From positions 124,001 through 188,000 of the forward strand of contig JAUIKS010000015.1 in NCBI GenBank assembly GCA_030430565.1: 64,000 bases of DNA. Direction: 5' to 3'. The stretch comes from Polyangia bacterium (GTDB lineage: Bacteria > Myxococcota_A > Polyangia > Nannocystales > Nannocystaceae). Within the stretch, counting starts at the first letter, position 1. Every line of letters starts with the position of its first letter. The position numbers and the translations under genes are program-made. This document shows, piece by piece, positions 1 through 6,694 of this stretch. The notes under the pieces are model-generated. The model ran no database searches and was not told where the DNA came from. It worked only from the letters and a program-made list of their open reading frames with translations.

Positions 1-51
1 GCGCGCGAAGGCTCGACAGCCCGCGCCGGTCCGGCTGCCCCTCGCCTGATC

Positions 52-90
52 CAGCGCCGGTCAGCGCCGGTCAGCGCCGGTCAGCGCCGC
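52..90. repeat. 10-bp tandem repeat, nearly four copies
   Basis: The unit cagcgccggt is repeated at 52, 62, 72 and (partial, last base changed) 82. It lies at the 3' end of the minus-strand lipoprotein gene; the last copies run into its stop codon. It is probably slippage-generated; no function is implied. Confidence 0.8.
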
Positions 91-596
91 GGCGCTCGCT
101 TCGACGCCGTGCACGTCTGCTCCGGGGGTGACTCGCCGTAGCCGTCGATCAACGCGCCGCCCAGCGCCCGGAGCTGCTCGTAGTCCTCGAGCGTGACGGG
201 GAAGCGACGCTCCTCGCGGGACACCGCGCGACCCACCATCACGCGCTCGTTGACGACGCCGCCGTCGCGCGGGTGCTCACGCGCGAGCGCGCTGGCGCGC
301 GCGTAGTCGGCCGCGAGCGGCGCCGCCTCGAGCGCGTCAGCGAGCGCCTGCAGGCGCTCCCGCGGGAACGTCCCGACGCAGGTCCGCGTGTGGATCGTGC
401 CGCCGCCGTCGTCGCCCTCGCTGCGGTAGACGAAGGCCCCCGCCCCGTCGACGTCGAGCTCCCAGCTCGCGCGCTCGTAGCCGCCGGTGACGTGCACGAA
501 GATCCGCGGATAACCCAGCTTGGAGGTCGGCCGCGCGGGCGAGCAGGCCGCGAGCCCGCCGAGGATCAACAGCAGCGAGAGGCCCGCGCGACGCAC
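81..596 (-). CDS. small hypothetical lipoprotein
   Basis: A predicted exported lipoprotein of 171 residues with no recognised domain. I chose the GTG at 596 rather than the upstream ATGs (686, 662). It gives a compact signal peptide (Arg-Arg, hydrophobic core, lipobox LAAC with the acylated Cys at 18). A near-consensus -10 hexamer (TATACT) also ends exactly 6 nt before it. The mature part is rich in charged residues and has a Cys around the middle (RTCVG) and one near the C terminus. The C-terminal half reads like a soluble alpha/beta domain. Divergent from the LigD-type polymerase gene; no operon partner. Function unknown. Confidence 0.7.
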   Translation of the reverse strand: MRRAGLSLLLILGGLAACSPARPTSKLGYPRIFVHVTGGYERASWELDVDGAGAFVYRSEGDDGGGTIHTRTCVGTFPRERLQALADALEAAPLAADYARASALAREHPRDGGVVNERVMVGRAVSREERRFPVTLEDYEQLRALGGALIDGYGESPPEQTCTASKRAPRR

Positions 597-602
597 TCCA
601 CG

Positions 603-608
603 AGTATA
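603..608 (-). promoter_or_regulatory. -10 element TATACT, leaderless start
   Basis: TATACT on the minus strand ends 6 nt before the GTG at 596. Transcription would begin at or next to the start codon, so the mRNA would be leaderless. No -35 hexamer is evident. Confidence 0.6.
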
Positions 609-715
609 AGCGCGAGGGCGGGCGCGCGAGCGCGCGCCCGCGCGCGCGTCCGCGCGCGCCATGATCGAATATGCGCGTTCGGACATCCTGTCCTACAGCG
701 CAGAACGCTTGCCGC

Positions 716-721
716 TACACT
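716..721 (+). promoter_or_regulatory. -10-like TACACT upstream of the polymerase gene
   Basis: TACACT lies 38 nt before the GTG at 760. A start a few bases downstream would give a leader of about 30 nt containing the GGAGG at 751-755. This gene therefore looks leadered, unlike many neighbours. Confidence 0.35.
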
Positions 722-759
722 GATCGCGCCGTCGCCAGCGCGGCGAGGGCGGAGGACGC

Positions 760-1695
760 GTGGGGAAACGACCCGGAACGGTGATCGGGCTCGGCGATCA
801 CATGATCGAGCTGTCCAACGAGGACGCGGTGATGTTCCGCGAGCCGCGGCTGACGAAGGGCGGCCTCGTCAACTACTACCTCGAGGTCGCGCAGCACATG
901 CTGCCGCACCTCGAGGACCGCCCGCTCACCGTCGAGCGCTTCCGCAAGGGCATCAAGTACGGCGGCTTCATCCAGAAGAACGCGCCCGAGAGCTACCCCG
1001 GCTGGATCCGCCGCGAGCTCGTCCCCCGCAAGAAGACCCAGGCGCCACCCGTCGAGCACGCCGTCTGCGACGACGTCGCCACGCTCGTGTTCCTCGCCAA
1101 CCAGCGCTGCGTCACGCTGCACGTGCCGCCGGTCCGCGCTGACCGGCTCGAGCACCCCGACCAGGTCATCTTCGACTTCGACCCGCCCGACGCCGGCGCC
1201 GCCTCCTTCGACGCCGTGCGCGAGGGCGCGACGCAGGTCGGCGAGCTGCTGCGTCAGCTCGGCCTGCGCCCCTACGTCAAGACCTCCGGCAGCAAGGGCC
1301 TGCACGTCATCGCGCCGCTCGACCGCCGCGCCCACGTCGACGAGGTCAGGGCCTTCGGCAAGGCGGCCTGCGAGCTGATCGCCAGCCAGTACCCCGGCAC
1401 CTTCACGACCTCGACCAGCCGCGACGACCGGACCGGCAAGGTGTTCCTCGACTACCTGCGCAACGGCTACGCCCAGACCGTCGTCGCCCCCTACAGCGTC
1501 CGCCCGCTGCCCACCGCCCCGGTCTCGACGCCGATCACCTGGAAGGAGCTGCGCGACCCCGAGATGCACGCGCGCCGCTTCACCGTCCACAACGTCCGCG
1601 ACCGGCTGGCGACGATCGGCGACCCGTGGCGCGACATCCGGCGCGACCCCGGCTCGCTCGACGCGGCCGCGGCCGCGCTCGATAACCTGCGCTGA
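760..1695 (+). CDS. LigD-type DNA polymerase/primase domain protein (stand-alone)
   Basis: A polymerase of the archaeo-eukaryotic primase superfamily, as found in bacterial non-homologous end-joining LigD. These enzymes fill in or add nucleotides at broken DNA ends. The 311 residues cover just the polymerase domain. The catalytic metal-binding pair is D139 and D141 in the motif DFDPP, the SGSKGLHV motif is at 176-183, and the third acidic residue is D231 in VFLDYLRN; this spacing matches the family. No ligase or phosphoesterase domain is fused, and no Ku or ligase gene is in the window, so partners must be elsewhere. The GTG start is preceded by GGAGG with a short spacer. Family assignment is firm; the repair role is inferred. 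Confidence 0.9.
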   Translation: MGKRPGTVIGLGDHMIELSNEDAVMFREPRLTKGGLVNYYLEVAQHMLPHLEDRPLTVERFRKGIKYGGFIQKNAPESYPGWIRRELVPRKKTQAPPVEHAVCDDVATLVFLANQRCVTLHVPPVRADRLEHPDQVIFDFDPPDAGAASFDAVREGATQVGELLRQLGLRPYVKTSGSKGLHVIAPLDRRAHVDEVRAFGKAACELIASQYPGTFTTSTSRDDRTGKVFLDYLRNGYAQTVVAPYSVRPLPTAPVSTPITWKELRDPEMHARRFTVHNVRDRLATIGDPWRDIRRDPGSLDAAAAALDNLR

Positions 1696-1770
1696 CCGGC
1701 CACGCCACCCGTCCTGTCCGCGGGCCAGGAGACCGCACACTCTTCAGGTACATGCAGACGCACGCTCTGC

Positions 1771-1776
1771 CATGGT
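1771..1776 (+). promoter_or_regulatory. extended -10-like CATGGT
   Basis: TGC precedes CATGGT, which ends 9 nt before the ATG at 1786. It fits the leaderless-start pattern of the window, though the hexamer is a weak match. Confidence 0.3.
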
Positions 1777-1785
1777 TTCCCGCCT

Positions 1786-2382
1786 ATGGCGAAGCCCAAG
1801 CGTATCACCGTCTTCCTCTGTGTCCTGCTCTGCTCGCTGGTGGTCGCGTGCGTGCTCGGAGTGTACGTGGCCTCCGAGGTCATCGGGACACCCGAGGCGG
1901 TCACTTCAAAGGACCGGGCGCGCGTCCCGACCGTCGCGGACCTCATGCCGGGCTTCACGCCGACGCAGCCTCCCAGCTGGTCACACACGCGGTATTGGTT
2001 CGATCGTGTCGAGGTCGAGTACGAGCTCGATGACCCCGAGATCTACATGCGCTCGTGGCTCGTCAGCACACAATCAGAGTACTTCGCGCGCAAAGAGTTC
2101 TACGCGCAGCACGACACCTTCGACATGATCGCGTTGACCAGCGGGGTGTTCGACGCGGGTCCATACGAGCTGAGCAGCGACGACAGCGTCGATCAGTTCG
2201 CCCTCTACCAGTGGCTTCAGGAGGACGCTCCCTACGGCGCGCTCGCGCTCATCCAGCGTGATCGGTTCCTCCTGCTGCTGCACATCGAGGGCGTGCTGCT
2301 CAACGACGACGAGCTGCTCGGGCTCCTCGACCGCTACCTGACGCGTCTTGTGCACGACGACGCGTACGCCGCCGCAGGATGA
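1786..2382 (+). CDS. hypothetical membrane-anchored protein
   Basis: A 198-residue protein of unknown function. Basic residues at 2-7 (KPKR) are followed by one hydrophobic segment (about 8-32), making an N-terminal anchor or uncleaved signal. The remainder is acidic and soluble, with many Asp, Glu and Tyr, and would face the periplasm. No catalytic motif is visible. The stop codon abuts the stop of the convergent peptidase gene with no gap. Start chosen as the only ATG placing Lys/Arg directly before the hydrophobic segment. Confidence 0.65.
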   Translation: MAKPKRITVFLCVLLCSLVVACVLGVYVASEVIGTPEAVTSKDRARVPTVADLMPGFTPTQPPSWSHTRYWFDRVEVEYELDDPEIYMRSWLVSTQSEYFARKEFYAQHDTFDMIALTSGVFDAGPYELSSDDSVDQFALYQWLQEDAPYGALALIQRDRFLLLLHIEGVLLNDDELLGLLDRYLTRLVHDDAYAAAG

Positions 2383-3741
2383 CTACGCCCCGAACGGCGC
2401 TTCCAAGAGGCTCAGCGCCCGCGGCCCGAACACCTCCGCGCCGTCCTCGGTGACCGCGACGATGTCCTCGATCCGCACGCCGAAGCGCCCCGGCTCGTAG
2501 ATGCCTGGCTCATCGGACATCGTCATCCCGGGCGCGAGCGCGCGTTGGTTACCCGGGCGCAGGTACGGCGCCTCGTGGACCTGCAGGCCGATGCCGTGCC
2601 CGAGGCGGTGGGTGAACCTTGAAAAACCCTCGCCGTAGCCCGCCCGCGTGATCACGTCGCGCGCGGCCGCGTCGACCTCCGCGCAGCGGACCCCGGGGCG
2701 GATCGCCGCGAGCGCCGCTGACTGGGCCTGCAGCGTCGTGTCCCACGCGCGCCGCAGCTCGTCGGAGACCGGGCCGATCGACCAGGTTCGCGTGATGTCC
2801 GAGCGATAGCCGTGCAGCGCCCCGCCGGTGTCGACGAGCACCAGCTCATCCTCGCGCAGCGCCCGGCGCTCGTCGGTCCCGTGGGGGAACGACGCGTTGG
2901 GCCCGAACAGCACCAGCGCCCAGATGTCGGTGAGGCCAGCCTCCTGCTGGGCCGCGCGCACGACCGCCGCGAACTCGTCCTCGTGCATCCCGGGCTTCAG
3001 ACGCGTCGCCGCCTCGCGCAGCGCCGCCTTCGTCGCCTCGTTCGCGCGGCGTAGACGCGCCAGCTCGCGCGAGCCTTTGAGCATCCGACAGCCGTCGACG
3101 ATGTCGCCCCCCAGGGTCACGCGACGCGCCCCCAGCGAGCTTTGCAGCCCCGCGATCACGAAGCCGCGGGCGCCGGGATCGACCGCGACCTTGGCCGTCC
3201 GCCCGACCCCCGAGAGCTTGAGCGCCTCGCTCGCCTTCGCGTAGGGAGACACGTCCTCCTGCCAGGTGAGCAGCCGCGCGCCAGGGCCTAAGCGCTCGAC
3301 CAGGCGACGCTCTTCAAACGCCGGACCGACCCAGGTCGGCGCCCCGTCGGCCGGAATGATCATCAGCAGCGGGCGCTCGCTCTGGCCCCAGCGCGTCGGC
3401 GCGAAGTAGCCGTGCGTCGGCCCAGCCTCGACGATCAGCGCGCCCAAGCCCGCGCCCTTGAGCAGCCGCTTCGCTCGCTCGCGTCGCTCCTCCAGCTCCA
3501 CGCCGGTGACCGCCGGCACGCCGTCGCAGAAGCCGCGAAGTGTCGGAAAGGTCAGCTCAGACCGGGCGCGCGTCGGCGCGGCGACCGGCGCCGTCTGGGG
3601 AACACGCGCGGGCCCAGGGCTCGGGCTCGCCGGCTCCGGACACCGCGTGCTCGCGGCGCAGCCCGACAGCCCGAGGCACGCGCCCCCGAGCGCCGCCACT
3701 CCTCCGAGGAACACTCGCCGCTCGATCTCGTGCGCGCTCAC
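2383..3741 (-). CDS. exported M24-family (Xaa-Pro type) metallopeptidase
   Basis: A secreted or lipid-anchored homologue of Xaa-Pro aminopeptidase, a family that uses two metal ions to remove N-terminal residues, typically before proline. With the GTG at 3741 as start, the protein has 452 residues. A twin-arginine-like motif (RRVFL, 8-12) and a lipobox ending at Cys28 indicate Tat-type export and lipidation. The pita-bread metal ligands are complete: D304, D315, H382 (GHGIG), E411 (DEPGIY) and E425 (GVRIED). A creatinase-like N-terminal domain precedes them. The longer frame from 3759 is less likely because a -10 hexamer (TATCGT) lies inside it, 6 nt before 3741. The substrate is unknown. Confidence 0.9.
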   Translation of the reverse strand: MSAHEIERRVFLGGVAALGGACLGLSGCAASTRCPEPASPSPGPARVPQTAPVAAPTRARSELTFPTLRGFCDGVPAVTGVELEERRERAKRLLKGAGLGALIVEAGPTHGYFAPTRWGQSERPLLMIIPADGAPTWVGPAFEERRLVERLGPGARLLTWQEDVSPYAKASEALKLSGVGRTAKVAVDPGARGFVIAGLQSSLGARRVTLGGDIVDGCRMLKGSRELARLRRANEATKAALREAATRLKPGMHEDEFAAVVRAAQQEAGLTDIWALVLFGPNASFPHGTDERRALREDELVLVDTGGALHGYRSDITRTWSIGPVSDELRRAWDTTLQAQSAALAAIRPGVRCAEVDAAARDVITRAGYGEGFSRFTHRLGHGIGLQVHEAPYLRPGNQRALAPGMTMSDEPGIYEPGRFGVRIEDIVAVTEDGAEVFGPRALSLLEAPFGA

Positions 3742-3747
3742 GCGCGG

Positions 3748-3753
3748 ACGATA
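3748..3753 (-). promoter_or_regulatory. -10 element TATCGT, leaderless start
   Basis: TATCGT ends 6 nt before the GTG at 3741 on the minus strand. It decides the start of the M24 peptidase gene. Confidence 0.5.
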
Positions 3754-3781
3754 CCGCACGCCGCGCGCGGCTTCACGCTGC

Positions 3782-4474
3782 TCACGGCGCCTCGTCGGCC
3801 GGCTCCGCCTCGACCGCCTCGGCCGTCTCGGCCGGCGCGGCCTCCGAGAGCCGTCGTAAAAACTCCTCGCGCGGGAAATGCTTGCCGGGGCACTGGGTGA
3901 GCCGGCGATCGACCCCGCGGTGCGTCGTCACGCGCTCGACGGGGATCTTGAAGCGCTTCATCAGCGCCCGCGTCAGCGCCACGCAGGCGTCGAGCATCTC
4001 CTCCGGCAGCGCGCGCTTCTCAAAATTCCCGATCAGACAGATCGCGCACGAGCCCGGCGCGCGCTCGGGGTGAAACAGATGGGCCGCCCACTCCTGGTGC
4101 CGCCAGCGCGCCTGCTCGACCAGCCCGATCGGCTTCTCGACCGGGCGCTTCTTGCCGTTGTTGATCACGAAGTGATACTCGGCGCCGAGCGGGTCGCCGA
4201 AGTGATTGCGGTGGTAGCGGTCGATCCCCTCCAGCGTCGCGTACTCGGCCGCCGTGTGATGGACGACGATCCAGTCGAAGTCGAGCAGCGGGACCTCGAG
4301 CTCGAACATGCCCTCAAACATCGCGCGGTTGCGCTCGCGCGTCTCGGCGTAGGGGACCGTTGGCCTGCGCCCACGCTTGGCCCGGGCGAGGGAGGAGAGC
4401 CCGGGGAGCCCGAGCGCGGCCGCGCCCACCGTGAGCGCGCCGCCGGCGTGGGAGAAGAACCGCCTGCGTCGCAT
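3782..4474 (-). CDS. Tat-exported N-acetylmuramoyl-L-alanine amidase (amidase_2/PGRP fold)
   Basis: A zinc amidase that cuts the bond between muramic acid and the peptide of peptidoglycan. The 230 residues begin with four arginines and RFFSHAGGAL, a Tat-like signal, followed by a hydrophobic stretch to about 31. Zinc ligands of the amidase_2/PGRP family are visible: H72/H73 (VVHHTA), H185 (TTHRG) and C195 (TQCPG). The segment around 88-107 (YHRNHFGD...YHFVINN) is typical of the fold. The C-terminal tail (about 212-230) is Ala/Glu-rich and disordered. Possible roles are cell wall recycling, division or lysis of prey; the sequence does not say which. Confidence 0.9.
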   Translation of the reverse strand: MRRRRFFSHAGGALTVGAAALGLPGLSSLARAKRGRRPTVPYAETRERNRAMFEGMFELEVPLLDFDWIVVHHTAAEYATLEGIDRYHRNHFGDPLGAEYHFVINNGKKRPVEKPIGLVEQARWRHQEWAAHLFHPERAPGSCAICLIGNFEKRALPEEMLDACVALTRALMKRFKIPVERVTTHRGVDRRLTQCPGKHFPREEFLRRLSEAAPAETAEAVEAEPADEAP

Positions 4475-4591
4475 ACACGCCCTAACGCGCCCGCGCGCCC
4501 GAGGTTCTCTTGAACCCCGGCTTCGCGCGCCCTCGCTTCGCGCGTGCGCGCGGCGGAATACACCGCCCCGCGCCGACGCATAAACATCAAG

Positions 4592-5434
4592 TTACTGGCT
4601 CCCGAGCTTGCTGCGGGCCTCGGCGATCCGCGCCTGCACCACCAGCCGATCGTCGGCCCGCGGGCTCACGTCGAGGTACAGCTCGAGGTCGTCGATCGCG
4701 TCGCGGAACTGACTCGCGTGCAGGTTGAGCAGGCCGCGGTCGCGCAGCTGCGCGACCGCGCTCGGGACCAGCAGCAGGATCCGATCGATCGCCGCGAGCG
4801 CGAGGCCGAACGCCCGCCGCCGCACGTAGATCGCCTTGAGGTTCGAGAGCGCGCGCACGAGCACGTCCCGCGTGCCGCAGGGCTCGAGCATCGGCGCGGA
4901 GAAGCTGAGCTGACCGGCGGTCATGCGCTCGAGCAGCGCGCGGCACTCGTCGGCGTCGAGCAGCGCGCCGCCGTGGAAAGCGTCGACGTAGAGCCCGGGC
5001 GCGTCGAGGTCGCAGGCCAAGAAGTGCACCGGGAAGCTGACCCCCTCGAGCGACATCCCGAGCCGGCGCCCGACCTCGATCAGCACCACCGAGAGCGAGA
5101 TCGGGATCCCGAGCCGGCGATCGAGCACGTGGTAGAGGTAGCTGTTCTTGGGGTCATAGTAATCCTCGCTGTTCCCCCGAAAGCGCAGCTCGTCGAACAT
5201 CCCGCGGCACAGCGCCTCGAGCTTCGCGCGCGGCTCCTCGACCCCGCGCAGCGAGCCGCGCAGCCGGGACGCGAGGCGGTCGAGGCCGTGCAGCTGCTCG
5301 ACCACCGCGAGGTTCGGCTGGTCCTCGGCGGCGATCACCGCCATCGCCTCGCCGAGGTCGATCGCGCTGTCCGGCCCCTCCGCGATCGCGATGAAGCGCT
5401 CCCGCGCCCGCCTTCGTGCCCCGCTCGCGTTCAC
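4592..5434 (-). CDS. SirB1-type transglutaminase-like protein with TPR tail
   Basis: A 280-residue protein of the SirB1 family (transglutaminase-like core 2). The segment about 90-135, with YLYHVLDRRLGIPISL, EVGRRLG and FPVHFL, is the family signature. The C-terminal 90 residues read as tetratricopeptide-like helices (alternating Leu/Ala, ending with a DLELYLDVSP repeat). The biochemical role of SirB1 proteins is unclear; the fold suggests a non-catalytic or peptidase-like papain fold. The GTG start has a GAGAGG Shine-Dalgarno site about 8 nt upstream. The YbjQ-like gene lies just upstream in the same direction, so co-transcription is likely. Confidence 0.8.
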   Translation of the reverse strand: MNASGARRRARERFIAIAEGPDSAIDLGEAMAVIAAEDQPNLAVVEQLHGLDRLASRLRGSLRGVEEPRAKLEALCRGMFDELRFRGNSEDYYDPKNSYLYHVLDRRLGIPISLSVVLIEVGRRLGMSLEGVSFPVHFLACDLDAPGLYVDAFHGGALLDADECRALLERMTAGQLSFSAPMLEPCGTRDVLVRALSNLKAIYVRRRAFGLALAAIDRILLLVPSAVAQLRDRGLLNLHASQFRDAIDDLELYLDVSPRADDRLVVQARIAEARSKLGSQ

Positions 5435-5465
5435 CGTGCGTCCTCTCGGAAAACCCCAGCGACCG

Positions 5466-5846
5466 CTAGAGCTCGGGCTCGAGCACCACCGCCGTGCCGT
5501 AGGCGAGGATCTCGGCGGCGCCGGCCATCACGGTGGAGGTCGTGATGCGCAGGCCGACGACCGCGTTCGCCCCCAGCGCGAGCGCCTCGGCGCGCAGCCG
5601 ATCGAGCGACTGCTCGCGGCTCTGGGCGAGCATCGCGGTGTACTGGCTGACCTCGCCGCCGACGATGTTGCGCAGGCCGGCGAGGAAGTCCATGCCGACG
5701 TTGCGCGTCCGCACGGTGTTGCCGCGCACGAGCCCGAGCACCCTCGTCACGCGATACCCCGGCACCAGGTCTGTGGTCGTCAGCAGCATCGAGCCGGACG
5801 GTCGCTGCGCGAGGTCGGCGGAGTGGTGAATCGCGGGTGTGCTCAT
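5466..5846 (-). CDS. YbjQ-like (UPF0145) heavy-metal-binding-domain protein
   Basis: A 126-residue cytoplasmic protein of the YbjQ/UPF0145 family. Family features are visible: a start with LLTTTDLVPGYRV, the VRGNTVR block, the helical DRLRAEALALGANAV segment and the strand VVGLRITTS. About 20 extra residues precede the family core, including a Ser-Asp-Leu-Ala-Gln segment. Members form pentamers; their function is unknown. The ATG overlaps the stop codon of the upstream gene (ATGA), so translation is coupled. The protein ends with EPEL. Confidence 0.85.
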   Translation of the reverse strand: MSTPAIHHSADLAQRPSGSMLLTTTDLVPGYRVTRVLGLVRGNTVRTRNVGMDFLAGLRNIVGGEVSQYTAMLAQSREQSLDRLRAEALALGANAVVGLRITTSTVMAGAAEILAYGTAVVLEPEL

Positions 5847-6259
5847 CGTTGCACGTCCTTGTAGGGGTCGTGTGAGTAGGTCGCAAGCCGAACGCGCGCG
5901 TACGACCAGATCAGGATCGCGAGGCCGAGCACGAGCAGGGTGGGCCCGAGCGCCGGCGCGGCCGCGGCCGTCAGCGGCGTCGCGACCAGGCCGACGACAA
6001 ACAGCGCCAGCCCGGCCCCGCGCTCGAGCTTCGCGCGCGGGCTCTCCTCGACGCGCGCGATCGCGTGGTCGGCCTCGAGCCGCGCGAGCCAGCCCTCGCC
6101 GAGCTCGGCATGCTTCGCGCGCGTGGCGACCTCAGCGCGCAGGCTCGGGTCCTCGGCGACGTAGAGCGCGAGCTCCTCGGTCTCGGCCTCCGTGACCTGT
6201 CCCCGCGTCACCTGCTCGAGCAACGTGTTGATACGCGCGCGCTCTGGCTCTTCCGACAC
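5843..6259 (-). CDS. hypothetical protein with paired transmembrane helices
   Basis: A 138-residue protein. The N-terminal half (about 1-85) is helical and highly charged, with a pattern reminiscent of small anti-sigma or regulatory domains but lacking zinc ligands. Two hydrophobic segments follow (about 86-104 and 107-125) with a short basic cytoplasmic tail. It overlaps the YbjQ-like gene by four bases, so the two are translationally coupled and may work together. The GTG start has a TAGATT hexamer 6 nt upstream, which fits leaderless expression. No family recognised. Confidence 0.7.
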   Translation of the reverse strand: MSEEPERARINTLLEQVTRGQVTEAETEELALYVAEDPSLRAEVATRAKHAELGEGWLARLEADHAIARVEESPRAKLERGAGLALFVVGLVATPLTAAAAPALGPTLLVLGLAILIWSYARVRLATYSHDPYKDVQR

Positions 6260-6265
6260 GCACGC

Positions 6266-6271
6266 AATCTA
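6266..6271 (-). promoter_or_regulatory. -10 element TAGATT, leaderless start
   Basis: TAGATT ends 6 nt before the GTG at 6259 on the minus strand. This is the probable promoter for the two-gene unit ending with the YbjQ-like gene, and perhaps also the SirB1-like gene. Confidence 0.5.
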
Positions 6272-6343
6272 CCCCAGGTCTCGCCCGAACCGGAAACGCC
6301 GAAGATGCGCACCGCGAGCGACGCAGCGCCCTGCTCGAGCGCG

Positions 6344-6694
6344 CTACTTCTGGTGCTTTCGCTCGTCGGGGTGCTCGTTGAACCAGGTTTGGACCGACTC
6401 CTCGGTGAGCTCGACCGTGAGGTCCGCCGCGCCGACCTTCACCTGGCACCCGAGACGGCTGTACGGCCGCACGTCGAAGCCCATGTCGAGGCGGTCCTCC
6501 TCGGCCTCGGTCATCTCGGGCAGCGCCGAGAGGCCGGCGCGGACGTAGCAGTGGCACGACGAGCACGCGCACACGCCCCCGCAGGCCGAGCCCATCTTGA
6601 TGTGGTTGTCCTCGGCGATCTCGAGCAGCGTCTGACCGCGCGCGGCCTCGATCTTCTGCTCGCCGTCGGGCCCGATAAACGTGATCGTCGGCAT
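6344..6694 (-). CDS. fdx: ISC-type [2Fe-2S] ferredoxin
   Basis: The adrenodoxin-type ferredoxin of the ISC system, thought to supply electrons during Fe-S cluster assembly. It has 116 residues. Cluster ligands are C38, C44 and C47 (CX5CX2C) and C83. Two more cysteines (C42, C49) sit inside the loop, as often seen in ISC ferredoxins. The acidic segment MTEAEEDRLD (61-70) is the usual partner-docking region. The start codon overlaps the hscA stop codon (TGATG), so it is the coupled last gene of the isc cluster. Confidence 0.95.
   Translation of the reverse strand: MPTITFIGPDGEQKIEAARGQTLLEIAEDNHIKMGSACGGVCACSSCHCYVRAGLSALPEMTEAEEDRLDMGFDVRPYSRLGCQVKVGAADLTVELTEESVQTWFNEHPDERKHQK

Noticed and set aside
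52..90. Tandem 10-mers as iterons or a CRISPR-like array
   Set aside because: There are no spacers, the unit is only 10 bp, and it lies at the end of a gene with no replication or Cas gene nearby.
681..693. Inverted repeat ggaca-tcc-tgtcc between the divergent lipoprotein and polymerase genes
   Set aside because: A 5-bp arm is short enough to be chance in this composition, and no second copy exists elsewhere in the window to support an operator.
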